Assembly: GCA_022576105.1 (NCBI GenBank)
Contig: JACZRM010000035.1
Location: 1-11,258 of the forward strand
Reading direction: 5' to 3'
Source of the DNA: Chloroflexota bacterium
Lineage (GTDB): Bacteria > Chloroflexota > Dehalococcoidia > UBA3495
Length of the DNA: 11,258 nucleotides
A model generated the notes under the pieces. The model was given only the letters and a program-made list of their open reading frames with translations. It searched no databases and was not told where the DNA came from. Position numbers and translations under genes: made by a program. The stretch's first letter is position 1, and every line of letters begins with the position of its first letter. Below, piece by piece: positions 5,595-11,258 of the stretch.

Positions 5595-6421
5595 CAACGG
5601 GAGCAGGATACGCGCATCCGGAGTTTCTAGTCGATGCCCAGTGGGTGCATGCCCACAAAGATGATCCCAACCTGGTGGTGGTGGACACCGATGTGGAAGC
5701 GGCCTATTTGCGGGGCCACATCGCCGGCGCGGTGATGGTGCCCGACAACTTTGAAAAAGACCCGGACAGCGGGCGGGTGCACATCCTGCCGCCGGACAAA
5801 TTCGCCGCCATGTGCCAGAACCTGGGCATTGGCGACGACACCCTGGTCATCACCTACGACCACTCGCAGAGCCTCTACGCCGCCCGTCTCTGGTGGGCGC
5901 TGAACTACTACGGCCACACCAACGTCAAGGTGCTCAACGGCGGCTGGCGCTCCTGGGTCAATGAAGGCCACGCCGTCAGTTTTGACCGCTCTAACGCCAA
6001 GACCGGCGTCACCTTCACCCCCAAGGTCAACGATTCCATCATGGTCAAGGTTGACGAGCTGAAAGAAGCCTGCAGCCTGTCCGACGCGGTTATCTGGGAC
6101 GTGCGCAGCGACGGCGAGTATGACGGCAGCAGCAGCCGGGGCAATAAGCGGGCGGGCCACGTACCGGGGGCGGTGCATTTAGAGTGGTTCAACTTGATGG
6201 ACCGAGACACTCACCGGTTCAAGCCTGCCGACGAAGTACGGAAGATTTTGAACGACAAGGGCGTTACCCCGGACAAGGCGGTCTACACTTATTGACAGGG
6301 CGGCATCCGTGCGGCGCACGGAGCGTTTTTGCTGAAGATGCTGGGCTACGACCGGGCCAAGAACTACGACGCTTCCATGGGCGAGTGGGCCAACCGGGAG
6401 GATACCCCGCTGGAGGTGTAG
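5591..6421 (+). CDS. selenocysteine-containing tandem rhodanese (sulfurtransferase)
   Basis: This tandem-domain thiosulfate/3-mercaptopyruvate-type sulfurtransferase moves sulfane sulfur from a donor to an acceptor through a persulfide on its active residue. The N-terminal domain (about 10-130) has VVVDTDVEAAYLRGHIAGA and D90 at the inactive loop (TYDHSQSLYAARLWW), as in classical rhodaneses. The C-terminal domain (about 150-276) has IWDVRSDGEYDG and GHVPGAVHLEW. Its catalytic loop reads YTY, then an in-frame TGA (6293-6295, residue 235), then QGGIRAAH, where homologues carry cysteine. The frame continues with LGYDRAKNYDASMGEW to TAG at 6419-6421, giving 276 residues, the usual length. A bSECIS-like hairpin follows the TGA. 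I infer selenocysteine at 235. A nonsense mutation or sequencing error is the alternative. GGAGG lies 4 nt before the ATG, which overlaps the protease stop. Conventional annotation would stop at 6295. Confidence 0.85.
6303..6324 (+). promoter_or_regulatory. candidate bacterial SECIS hairpin
   Basis: TCCGTGC (6306-6312) pairs perfectly with GCACGGA (6316-6322) around the loop GGC (6313-6315). Two further pairs (6303-6304 with 6323-6324) form if A6305 bulges. The loop begins 17 nt after the UGA at 6293-6295 and its first base is G. These features fit the usual description of bSECIS elements: short apical loop with an early G, a stable upper stem, and a loop roughly 16-37 nt from the UGA. It lies within the coding sequence, as bacterial elements do. 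Confidence 0.65.
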
Positions 6422-6435
6422 CTCCTCACCCCCGG

Positions 6436-6489
6436 CCCCTCTCCCACTGGGAGAGGGGGTAGCTCCTTCCCCCTTGCCAAGGGGGAAGG
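6436..6489. repeat. two adjacent G/C-rich hairpin repeats after the rhodanese gene
   Basis: CCCCTCTCCC (6436-6445) pairs with GGGAGAGGGG (6449-6458) around ACT. Next, CCTTCCCCCTT (6465-6475) pairs over 11 bp with AAGGGGGAAGG (6479-6489) around GCC. Both begin within 70 bases of the rhodanese TAG and could end the transcript or stabilise its 3' end, although no T-run follows. Related sequence recurs at 7436-7500 and near 11090. No gene is visible in 6422-6585. Confidence 0.75.
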
Positions 6490-6585
6490 TTGGGATGGGG
6501 GTCGATGCCCCTTACCCCCCGCACCCGCTGCTGGAGGTCTTGTTGGTCTGGGGCCGGGAGAAGTTCAATTGGGTGTCTCCTAATG

Positions 6586-7401
6586 CTATTTGGGGTATAG
6601 CTGGTCCAATTGAGCTTCATGTTCCGCTATTTGTCTCTCAACGGTTTCACGGTACTCTTGATAGGAATTATTCCAACCACCTGTAGTCTCCCTAATCACA
6701 TGTCCGACCGTAGCCAAGGAATGTGAAATGTCACGGGTAAGCCCGAGCCACGCGATGCGTCCTAGGTCGTCTGAGAGAAAACCTCCAAATAAGACGTCTT
6801 CTGGTACGGCCTTCTGAAGTCCCGGGACTCCAGGCTCCTGTGCAGCGGTACGATATGAGAATGAATTTAGTGTAGGGTGTGAGCGATCGTTAAGACGACG
6901 GTATTGATTGCTGAACCGCTTATACACTTCTCGACGTTCGATATCTTCTGTGGCTAAGATTGAAGATAACGCTCTTTGTATTTCAGTAGGCTGTATTTGG
7001 CGGCCTTGATAGAATTTAGCCGCCAATGATAAATCATTTGCAAAAGCTAATGCTCTACTCAATGCCTCGTGAATATTTCGTGCAAAAAGTCTCCCTTCAG
7101 TGAGATACCCATGAGCGAGCAGATGTCGCCATGATAGGAAAGAATTAAAAGCGTGGATTAACATGGCTACGCTTGCTCGCAGACCTTGGTTGCCTTCCAA
7201 TTTCGTATGCTCCTTGAATACTGCTTGGATCGGCTCCATATAAAGGCTGAGGCCCGTGTCAACTAGCTCAAGCTCAGCTATAAAAGTGCTCAGACTTCTC
7301 CGACGATTGAGTTCGTCATCAGTCCAAAATTGCTCAATTATCTGTGCTGGTTTCGCAGTTAGGAAATCCTTTCGCACGTGCCAAAACGGATGACTAGTCA
7401 T
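6586..7401 (-). CDS. hypothetical helical protein, AT-richer than neighbours
   Basis: I do not recognise a family with confidence for this 271-residue protein. It looks mostly helical and soluble, with no signal peptide, long hydrophobic segment or catalytic signature that I can name. The middle (about 90-145) carries a run resembling HEPN- or DUF5677-like helices (HLLAHGYLTEGRLFARNIHEA), which is only a weak hint. Arg, Glu, Leu and His are frequent. Base use is clearly AT-richer than both neighbours, with codons such as TTA, ATA and AGA more common, which suggests recent acquisition. Copies of one GC-rich repeat lie on either side (6436-6489 and 7436-7500). The ATG at 7399-7401 has no strong ribosome site, and the first residues MTSHPFWHVRKDF give a plausible N-terminus. 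The long open frame supports a real gene. Confidence 0.65.
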   Translation of the reverse strand: MTSHPFWHVRKDFLTAKPAQIIEQFWTDDELNRRRSLSTFIAELELVDTGLSLYMEPIQAVFKEHTKLEGNQGLRASVAMLIHAFNSFLSWRHLLAHGYLTEGRLFARNIHEALSRALAFANDLSLAAKFYQGRQIQPTEIQRALSSILATEDIERREVYKRFSNQYRRLNDRSHPTLNSFSYRTAAQEPGVPGLQKAVPEDVLFGGFLSDDLGRIAWLGLTRDISHSLATVGHVIRETTGGWNNSYQEYRETVERQIAEHEAQLDQLYPK

Positions 7402-7435
7402 TGTAAGTCCCAGATGTAATTGTGAGCGTTAGCCC

Positions 7436-7500
7436 ATCTCCCCCGGCCCTCCTCCCTCAGGGAGAGGGGAGACCGAGACTCAGTCGAGGTCGGGGTGAAG
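7436..7500. repeat. CTCCC-TCA-GGGAG hairpin repeat
   Basis: CTCCC (7452-7456) pairs with GGGAG (7460-7464) around TCA. The flanking words CCCCCGGCCCTC and GGGGTGAAG match the CTCACCCCCGGCCCCTCTCCC family also seen at 6426-6458. It lies in the gap between the hypothetical and phosphofructokinase genes, downstream of the latter on the minus strand, where its hairpin could mark the end of that transcript. Confidence 0.65.
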
Positions 7501-7503
7501 GCG

Positions 7504-8802
7504 TTACGCCGCCGCTTCCTCGGTGGTCAGTCCCACCGCCGTGGCAAAGGCCCGGCCAAAGTCCCCTGGCGACATGTCGGCGGCTGCCGCCAGCTTGGCT
7601 CGCATCTCAGGGTTGGTCAGGTCCTTGGGCTCCAGCCGGATCATGTACTGCAGGGCCGAAAGGTAGTGCTCCGAGTGGATGTCGACAGTTCGGATTTTAG
7701 TTCGTCCGGTATCTGGGTCCCGCAGCTGGGCAAAGGGCAGAGTTTTCAAGTGGCCATGGTCCAAGCAGACCAGACCTCCGGTGCGCAGTTCCATTTCTCT
7801 AGAATTTGATAGCAGGAACTGCACCGCGCCGTAACCCAGCGTGCGGGTATAGTCAATGTCGAAGGGTATGGGCGCCGCCGACCGCAGCTCGTAGCCCAGG
7901 GTGGATTCGACAATGGATATTTGCGCGTCCCGGCTGGCAAAGCGGCGCTGTACGGCGCGGCGAATAATGGTGGCCAGGGGTATTTCGCTCAGGCGCAGGT
8001 GGCCGTAAGAGTCGTATTCCACGGTTACGCCCGGGGTTTGGGCCAGCTCTTCCGGGTCCAGCTTGGCGCCAATGCCTTCGGCTATTATTGCCACGCCCCG
8101 TTGCCGGCCCATAACCTGCCGCTTTAGAATTGCCCCTTCCAGTATCCTGGCCACTTCATCCAGGGGAATTTCGTCCTGGTTAAACTCCTCTGGAATCAGG
8201 GTCAGAGTGGCCCCGGCCGATTTGCCAATACCCAGGGCCAGGTGTCCGGCGGTGCGGCCCATCACCACCACGAAGTACCAGCGATTGGTGGTGCGGGCGT
8301 CTTCCATCAGGTTCAAGACTGTCTGGGTTCCCACGTGGCGGGCGGTCTCAAAGCCAAAGGTAGGCATGCCGCCGGGCAGAGGCAGGTCGTTGTCAATGGT
8401 CTTGGGAACGTGGGCCACCCTTAGCGCACCATTGGCGGCGCGGGCCACTTCAGAGGCGGCAAAGGCGGTGTCGTCGCCGCCAATGGTAACCAGGTAGTCA
8501 AGCTGAAGCTCCTTTAGTGTGGCAACCACCTGCCGCAGGTCTTCCGGACTGCGAGTCGGGTTAGCCCGGGATGTACGCAGGATGGAGCCGCCCTGAAAGT
8601 GAATGCTGGAAACGTCGGGTATGGTCAGGCGGCGCACCAGGTCGGTATCTCCTGCGCGCAAATGCTCAAATCCGTCGTAGATGGCGGTAACTTCCAGACC
8701 GGCATTGATGGCCTCGATGGTCACCGAGCTGATAACGCTGTTTATCCCCGGTGCCGGTCCGCCTCCCACCAGAATCCCTAAACGTGTTGCTGGCTTGGTC
8801 AT
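7504..8802 (-). CDS. pyrophosphate-dependent 6-phosphofructokinase
   Basis: This 432-residue PfkA-superfamily enzyme phosphorylates fructose 6-phosphate in glycolysis. It has the phosphoryl-donor motif VGGGPAPGINS (12-22), GGDDT (108-112), PKTIDND (133-139) with catalytic base D137, MGRTAGHLA (181-189) and EGI (242-244). Two positions decide the donor: D111, where ATP enzymes have glycine (GGDGS), and K134, where ATP enzymes have glycine (PGTIDND). The Asp plus Lys pair is the known signature of the PPi-using group, so the reaction is probably reversible and serves both glycolysis and gluconeogenesis. The length exceeds the approximately 320 residues of E. coli PfkA, as is common for PPi types. 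AGGGA (8807-8811 on this strand) lies 4 nt before the ATG. The gene is divergent from coxS and stands alone. Confidence 0.93.
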   Translation of the reverse strand: MTKPATRLGILVGGGPAPGINSVISSVTIEAINAGLEVTAIYDGFEHLRAGDTDLVRRLTIPDVSSIHFQGGSILRTSRANPTRSPEDLRQVVATLKELQLDYLVTIGGDDTAFAASEVARAANGALRVAHVPKTIDNDLPLPGGMPTFGFETARHVGTQTVLNLMEDARTTNRWYFVVVMGRTAGHLALGIGKSAGATLTLIPEEFNQDEIPLDEVARILEGAILKRQVMGRQRGVAIIAEGIGAKLDPEELAQTPGVTVEYDSYGHLRLSEIPLATIIRRAVQRRFASRDAQISIVESTLGYELRSAAPIPFDIDYTRTLGYGAVQFLLSNSREMELRTGGLVCLDHGHLKTLPFAQLRDPDTGRTKIRTVDIHSEHYLSALQYMIRLEPKDLTNPEMRAKLAAAADMSPGDFGRAFATAVGLTTEEAAA

Positions 8803-8822
8803 AGCGTCCCTAATATGTATTT

Positions 8823-8837
8823 TGGAATATAGTTCCA
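8823..8837. promoter_or_regulatory. short dyad upstream of the phosphofructokinase gene
   Basis: TGGAA (8823-8827) and TTCCA (8833-8837) form an inverted repeat around TATAG, about 20 bp upstream of the phosphofructokinase ATG in an AT-rich stretch of a divergent gap. Its position suits an operator, but arms of 5 bp can occur by chance. Confidence 0.25.
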
Positions 8838-8912
8838 GGTTTTCATATTGAGCAGTTGAATGTCAATAGATTTTGACCCACGTTCCTGGTTTAAGTTGCA
8901 GAATGCGCACCC

Positions 8913-8939
8913 TTGTCAGTGTGGGTGGCGTGTTATAAC
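8913..8939 (+). promoter_or_regulatory. possible promoter for coxS
   Basis: TTGTCA (8913-8918) and TATAAC (8934-8939) each have one mismatch to consensus. Their 15-bp spacing is shorter than ideal. Transcription would start near 8946, upstream of the ATG at 8977 but downstream of the in-frame ATG at 8860, which supports the shorter coxS protein. Confidence 0.4.
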
Positions 8940-8976
8940 ATTGGCGCATCTTGCTAGCCTGTGCGTGAGAATTGAT

Positions 8977-9456
8977 ATGGATCAGAGTATTACCCTTAAG
9001 GTTAACGGGACCAGTCATGAGCTAGAGGTTCCGACTCGACGGCTGCTGGTAGACTGCCTGCGTTATGACCTGGGCTTGACCGGCACCAAGGAAGGCTGCA
9101 GTGTGGGCGTTTGCGGCGCCTGCACCGTCCTGGTAGACGGTAAAATGGCGGCGTCGTGTCTCATCTTGGCGGCGACGTTGGATGGCGCTGAAATAACCAC
9201 CATTGAAGGCCTGGCCCAAGACGGCCGGCTGCACCCGGTGCAGCAGGCGTTCATTGACTACGGAGGCTTCCAGTGCGGTATCTGCACCCCAGGCCAGATC
9301 ATGGCGGCCAAGAGTCTGTTGGACCTCAATCCCAGTCCTTCCGAGCAGGAAATTCGTGAGTGGATGATGGGTAATTTGTGTCGCTGCACCGGCTATTACA
9401 AGATACTGGAATCAATAGTCAACGCCATTGGGCCGACGCAAGAGGCCAGTAAATGA
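8977..9456 (+). CDS. coxS: molybdenum hydroxylase small subunit, 2x[2Fe-2S] (CoxS-like)
   Basis: This 159-residue iron-sulfur subunit of the xanthine dehydrogenase/CO dehydrogenase family passes electrons from the Mo cofactor to the FAD subunit. The N-terminal plant-ferredoxin cluster uses C41, C46, C49 and C61 (CSVGVCGACTVLVDG). The C-terminal helical cluster uses C100, C103, C135 and C137 (FQCGICTPGQIM and GNLCRCTGYY). All eight ligands are present. An upstream in-frame ATG at 8860 would add 39 residues that match nothing in the family and would span the likely promoter, so the ATG at 8977 was chosen, although its ribosome site is weak. The TGA overlaps the coxM start by 4 bp (ATGA), giving translational coupling. 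The substrate is not defined by this subunit. Confidence 0.92.
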   Translation: MDQSITLKVNGTSHELEVPTRRLLVDCLRYDLGLTGTKEGCSVGVCGACTVLVDGKMAASCLILAATLDGAEITTIEGLAQDGRLHPVQQAFIDYGGFQCGICTPGQIMAAKSLLDLNPSPSEQEIREWMMGNLCRCTGYYKILESIVNAIGPTQEASK

Positions 9457-10361
9457 TTGACTTTCAACTGCACTGCCCCAATACCCTGGAAGAAGCTCTG
9501 GGTCTACTTGGTACTTATGGTGACGATGCTCGGGTCATGGCTGGGGGCACCGCCCTGGTGATTCAAATGAAGCAGCGCTTGGCCCAGCCGGAACACGTCA
9601 TTAGCCTGCGTGGGGTTGCCGGGTTTAACCGCATTGAAGAGTCGACCGGAGAATCGACCGGAGAGTCTTCCAATGGTGTAAAAGGGCTTAAAATTGGCGC
9701 ATTCTGTTCTCAGGAGCAGGTAGCCACCAGTTCCGCCGTCCGGGAAAAACTGCCCCTGGTATGGCAGGCCTACCGTCAGGTGGCCACACCCAGAATCCGC
9801 AACATAGCCACTGTTGGTGGCGGTCTGGTCCACGGTGATCCCAGTCAAGACCCGCCGCCCACCCTGATTGCGCTGGGAGCATCGGTAACCCTCACGTCGG
9901 CTGGTGGTCAGCGAGTAGTGCCGGTGGAGGACTTCTTGATTGACTACTATGAGACCGACGTAAGACCGGGCGAGATTCTGACCGATGTGTTTATACCGGC
10001 GGCTCCGGCGGGCTCCGGCGCTGCATACCTCAAGTTTCTGCCTCGCACCGCTGACGACTATGCTACGGTGGCGGTGGCGGCGGTGGTGACTCTTGAAGAA
10101 GGCCCCGGTGGAGTCAACGTATGTCAGGACATACGTATCGCTCTGGGAGCGGTGGGTATTACCGCAATACATGCCACCCAGGCGGAAGACATGCTGCGAG
10201 GGCAGCCCCTAACCGAAGAGAACATCCGAGCGGCGGCGGCTACGGTTAAGGATGTGGTGGACCCGCTGGACGACTATCGGGGATCAGCCAATTACAAACG
10301 GGAGATGTCTGAGGTGTTCACCCGTAGGGCCATCCAGCAGGCCCTGGAAAATGTCCATTAA
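9453..10361 (+). CDS. coxM: molybdenum hydroxylase FAD-binding medium subunit (CoxM-like)
   Basis: This 302-residue FAD-binding subunit of the xanthine dehydrogenase/CO dehydrogenase family receives electrons from the iron-sulfur subunit. FAD-contact motifs are visible as AGGTALVIQMK (30-40) and TVGGGLVHGDPSQDPPPTL (120-138). The second corresponds to the usual TIGGNxAHADPAAD, with Gly replacing the common Asn. The C-terminal CO_deh_flav_C region includes DDYRGSANYKREM (273-285). A short duplicated ESTG run (63-70) lies in a variable surface region. Length is close to typical CoxM (about 290). It starts inside the coxS stop and ends 84 bp before coxG, with a repeat in between. No large Mo-binding subunit gene follows within the window, so the complete enzyme must draw it from elsewhere. 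Confidence 0.92.
   Translation: MIDFQLHCPNTLEEALGLLGTYGDDARVMAGGTALVIQMKQRLAQPEHVISLRGVAGFNRIEESTGESTGESSNGVKGLKIGAFCSQEQVATSSAVREKLPLVWQAYRQVATPRIRNIATVGGGLVHGDPSQDPPPTLIALGASVTLTSAGGQRVVPVEDFLIDYYETDVRPGEILTDVFIPAAPAGSGAAYLKFLPRTADDYATVAVAAVVTLEEGPGGVNVCQDIRIALGAVGITAIHATQAEDMLRGQPLTEENIRAAAATVKDVVDPLDDYRGSANYKREMSEVFTRRAIQQALENVH
9639..9662 (+). repeat. 12-bp tandem duplication inside coxM
   Basis: GAGTCGACCGGA (9639-9650) is followed directly by GAATCGACCGGA (9651-9662) and then a partial third unit. The in-frame duplication encodes the repeated ESTG. It looks like recent slippage in a tolerant loop. Confidence 0.7.
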
Positions 10362-10375
10362 AAACCAGCCACAGA

Positions 10376-10429
10376 GCCACAGAGAGCGCCGAGATAAGAA
10401 AATCTCCGTGACCTCCGCGTCTCTGTGGC
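10376..10429. repeat. GCCACAGAGA...TCTCTGTGGC element, copy 3 (shortened)
   Basis: The arms GCCACAGAGA (10376-10385) and TCTCTGTGGC (10420-10429) are perfect inverted repeats. The interior matches copies 1 and 2 (GATAAGAA then AATCTC) but lacks 16 central bases. Its arms carry compensating changes (CACAGAG/CTCTGTG for CGCAGAG/CTCTGCG), so the hairpin is conserved while the sequence varies. It separates coxM from coxG. Confidence 0.78.
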
Positions 10430-10445
10430 TTGAAGGTTCGGACTT

Positions 10446-10904
10446 ATGAAACTGGAAAACCGCTGCCTGGTGCCCGCCGACCGCGATACCACCTGGGCAC
10501 TGATCATGGATGTGCCCCAGGCAGCTGCCTGCGTGCCCGGCATTGAGGACGTGATTGCTGAAGACGCCGACCATTTCCAGGCGGTATTGCGAGTGCGGGT
10601 AGGTCCAATTTCGCTCAATCTATCCGGCACCATTCAGGTGTTGGAGCGAAACGAGGCTAAGGGAGAAGCCCGCTTTTTAGTGGAAGCCTCCGACCGTCGG
10701 GTTGGTGGCGCAGTGAAAGCCCGCATTGACCTGCAGTTGGTCCCGAAAGAAGGTAATCAGACTGAGTTGCTGATCACCAGCGACACCAATTTTATGGGAC
10801 GCCTGGGAGAACTTGGCCAGCCCATAATTCGCCGTAAAGCTAACACCACCATGGAAGACTTTGCCCGCAATCTGGCCCAGCTAGTTAGCGAATCCTCAAG
10901 TTAA
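10446..10904 (+). CDS. coxG: CoxG-like SRPBCC-fold protein
   Basis: This 152-residue protein belongs to the CO dehydrogenase subunit G family of the START/SRPBCC fold, typically encoded with molybdenum hydroxylases. In aerobic CO dehydrogenase systems CoxG is linked to membrane attachment of the enzyme and has been proposed to bind hydrophobic quinone-type molecules. Family features are ENRCLVPADRDTTWALIMD (4-22), the VPGIEDV segment (35-41), VRVGPISLNLSGTIQV (50-65) and a C-terminal helix from about residue 125 to 150. There is no transmembrane segment and no long C-terminal extension. GAAGG (10432-10436) precedes the ATG by 9 nt, immediately at the edge of repeat copy 3. It is the last gene of the coxS-coxM-coxG group and probably shares its transcript. 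Confidence 0.87.
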   Translation: MKLENRCLVPADRDTTWALIMDVPQAAACVPGIEDVIAEDADHFQAVLRVRVGPISLNLSGTIQVLERNEAKGEARFLVEASDRRVGGAVKARIDLQLVPKEGNQTELLITSDTNFMGRLGELGQPIIRRKANTTMEDFARNLAQLVSESSS

Positions 10905-11258
10905 TCCCCTTCATTTCAACTACTTAAGCCGGGTCACTTACCTAAGTCGGTAATATTTGGCTCCCTCCACTACTGAGCTTTGCCTTAAAAGCCGTGGTTC
11001 GACAGGCGTGTCCTGAGCTCTGATTTCATCGAGAGTCCCGACCAAAGTCGGACCTGCCGAAGGGCTCACTACGAGCGGGTGGGTTGCTCTCTCACCCCTC
11101 TCCCTTTTGGGCTGATTGCACGACACTTTGTGGTGGGGCCTAATAATACCCCCTTCTCCCTCGATGGGCTTTGCCTCAAAATTGCCGATTGCGGCCTTTG
11201 ATTGTAGTGTAGGTACTATAATGTATGTCTCCCTGAGCGTAGAGAAGGGTCTAAAATC
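10905..11258. other. intergenic region with degenerate repeats, no gene supported
   Basis: The stretch contains TTCGACAGGCGTGTCCTGAG (10998-11017), a CCGAC-CAAA-GTCGG hairpin (11038-11051), GCCGAAGGGCTCACTACGAG (11056-11075), CTCTCACCCCTCTCCC (11088-11103) and CCCTGAGCGTAGAGAAGGG (11232-11250). These are worn copies of the repeat families seen elsewhere in the window. A perfect TATAAT at 11217-11222 could be a -10 for a gene beyond the edge, but its nearest -35 (TTGATT, 11198-11203) is only 13 bp away. Open frames here are repeat-derived. Confidence 0.6.

Noticed and set aside
5591..6295. Rhodanese ending at the TGA as a complete 234-residue protein
   Set aside because: It would lack the whole catalytic loop and final helices, which continue in the same frame after the TGA.
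6293..6295. Rhodanese as an ordinary pseudogene with a nonsense mutation
   Set aside because: Not excluded, but less likely: the only stop is at the catalytic Cys codon, the downstream frame is intact and conserved, and a SECIS-like hairpin follows.
8860..8976. Extended N-terminus of CoxS from the ATG at 8860
   Set aside because: The family starts close to the ferredoxin domain, and a probable -10 box (8934-8939) lies inside the proposed extension.
9504..10172. 222-codon minus-strand frame inside coxM
   Set aside because: It is antisense to a clear FAD-binding subunit and has no motif of its own.
10938..11126. 62-codon minus-strand frame at the right end
   Set aside because: It runs through degenerate repeats and has no ribosome site or recognisable domain.

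Overview
This is a GC-rich bacterial chromosomal segment with short, mostly single-gene or two- to three-gene transcription units, separated by many short dispersed palindromic repeats. The repeat families, the abundance of stand-alone enolase-superfamily, MaoC-like and CoxSMG-type genes, and a pyrophosphate-type phosphofructokinase together suggest an uncultured Chloroflexota lineage (Dehalococcoidia or SAR202-like). That assignment is inference, since there is no rRNA or marker gene in the window.

Layout. 1-379: the end of a possible upstream gene, a block of dispersed repeats, then a strong sigma70-type promoter with candidate operator half-sites. 380-1666 (+): a PadR-family regulator with a CxxCC motif, followed by an arsenite methyltransferase (ArsM). 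1717-2427 (-): a PIG-L/LmbE-type zinc deacetylase. 2665-3075 (-): a small MaoC-like hotdog protein bracketed by two nearly identical repeat copies. 3283-3864 (+): a TPP-binding decarboxylase-type subunit without its partner. 3956-5041 (+): a mandelate racemase/muconate lactonizing family enzyme with an altered KxK motif. 5217-6421 (+): a retropepsin-like aspartic protease translationally coupled to a tandem-domain rhodanese. 6586-7401 (-): an AT-richer hypothetical protein between two copies of another repeat. 7504-8802 (-): a pyrophosphate-dependent phosphofructokinase. 8977-10904 (+): coxS, coxM and coxG-like genes of a molybdenum hydroxylase, without the catalytic large subunit. 10905-11258: repeats only.

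The main discovery candidate is the rhodanese. Its reading frame is interrupted by one TGA exactly where the catalytic cysteine of the C-terminal rhodanese loop belongs (YTY-TGA-QGGIRAAH). The frame then continues for 41 codons of conserved rhodanese sequence to a TAG, giving 276 residues, the normal family length. A stable hairpin with a G at the start of its loop begins 11 nt after the TGA, with its loop 17 nt away, as expected of a bacterial SECIS element. The simplest reading is a selenocysteine-containing sulfurtransferase, which an automated annotation would truncate at residue 234.

A second theme is metalloid and chalcogen chemistry: ArsM with all of its arsenic-binding cysteines, a cysteine-rich PadR that could sense thiophilic metal(loid)s, and the selenocysteine rhodanese. 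A functional link between the first pair and the rhodanese is speculative. No RNA genes, CRISPR arrays, transposases or integrases were seen.
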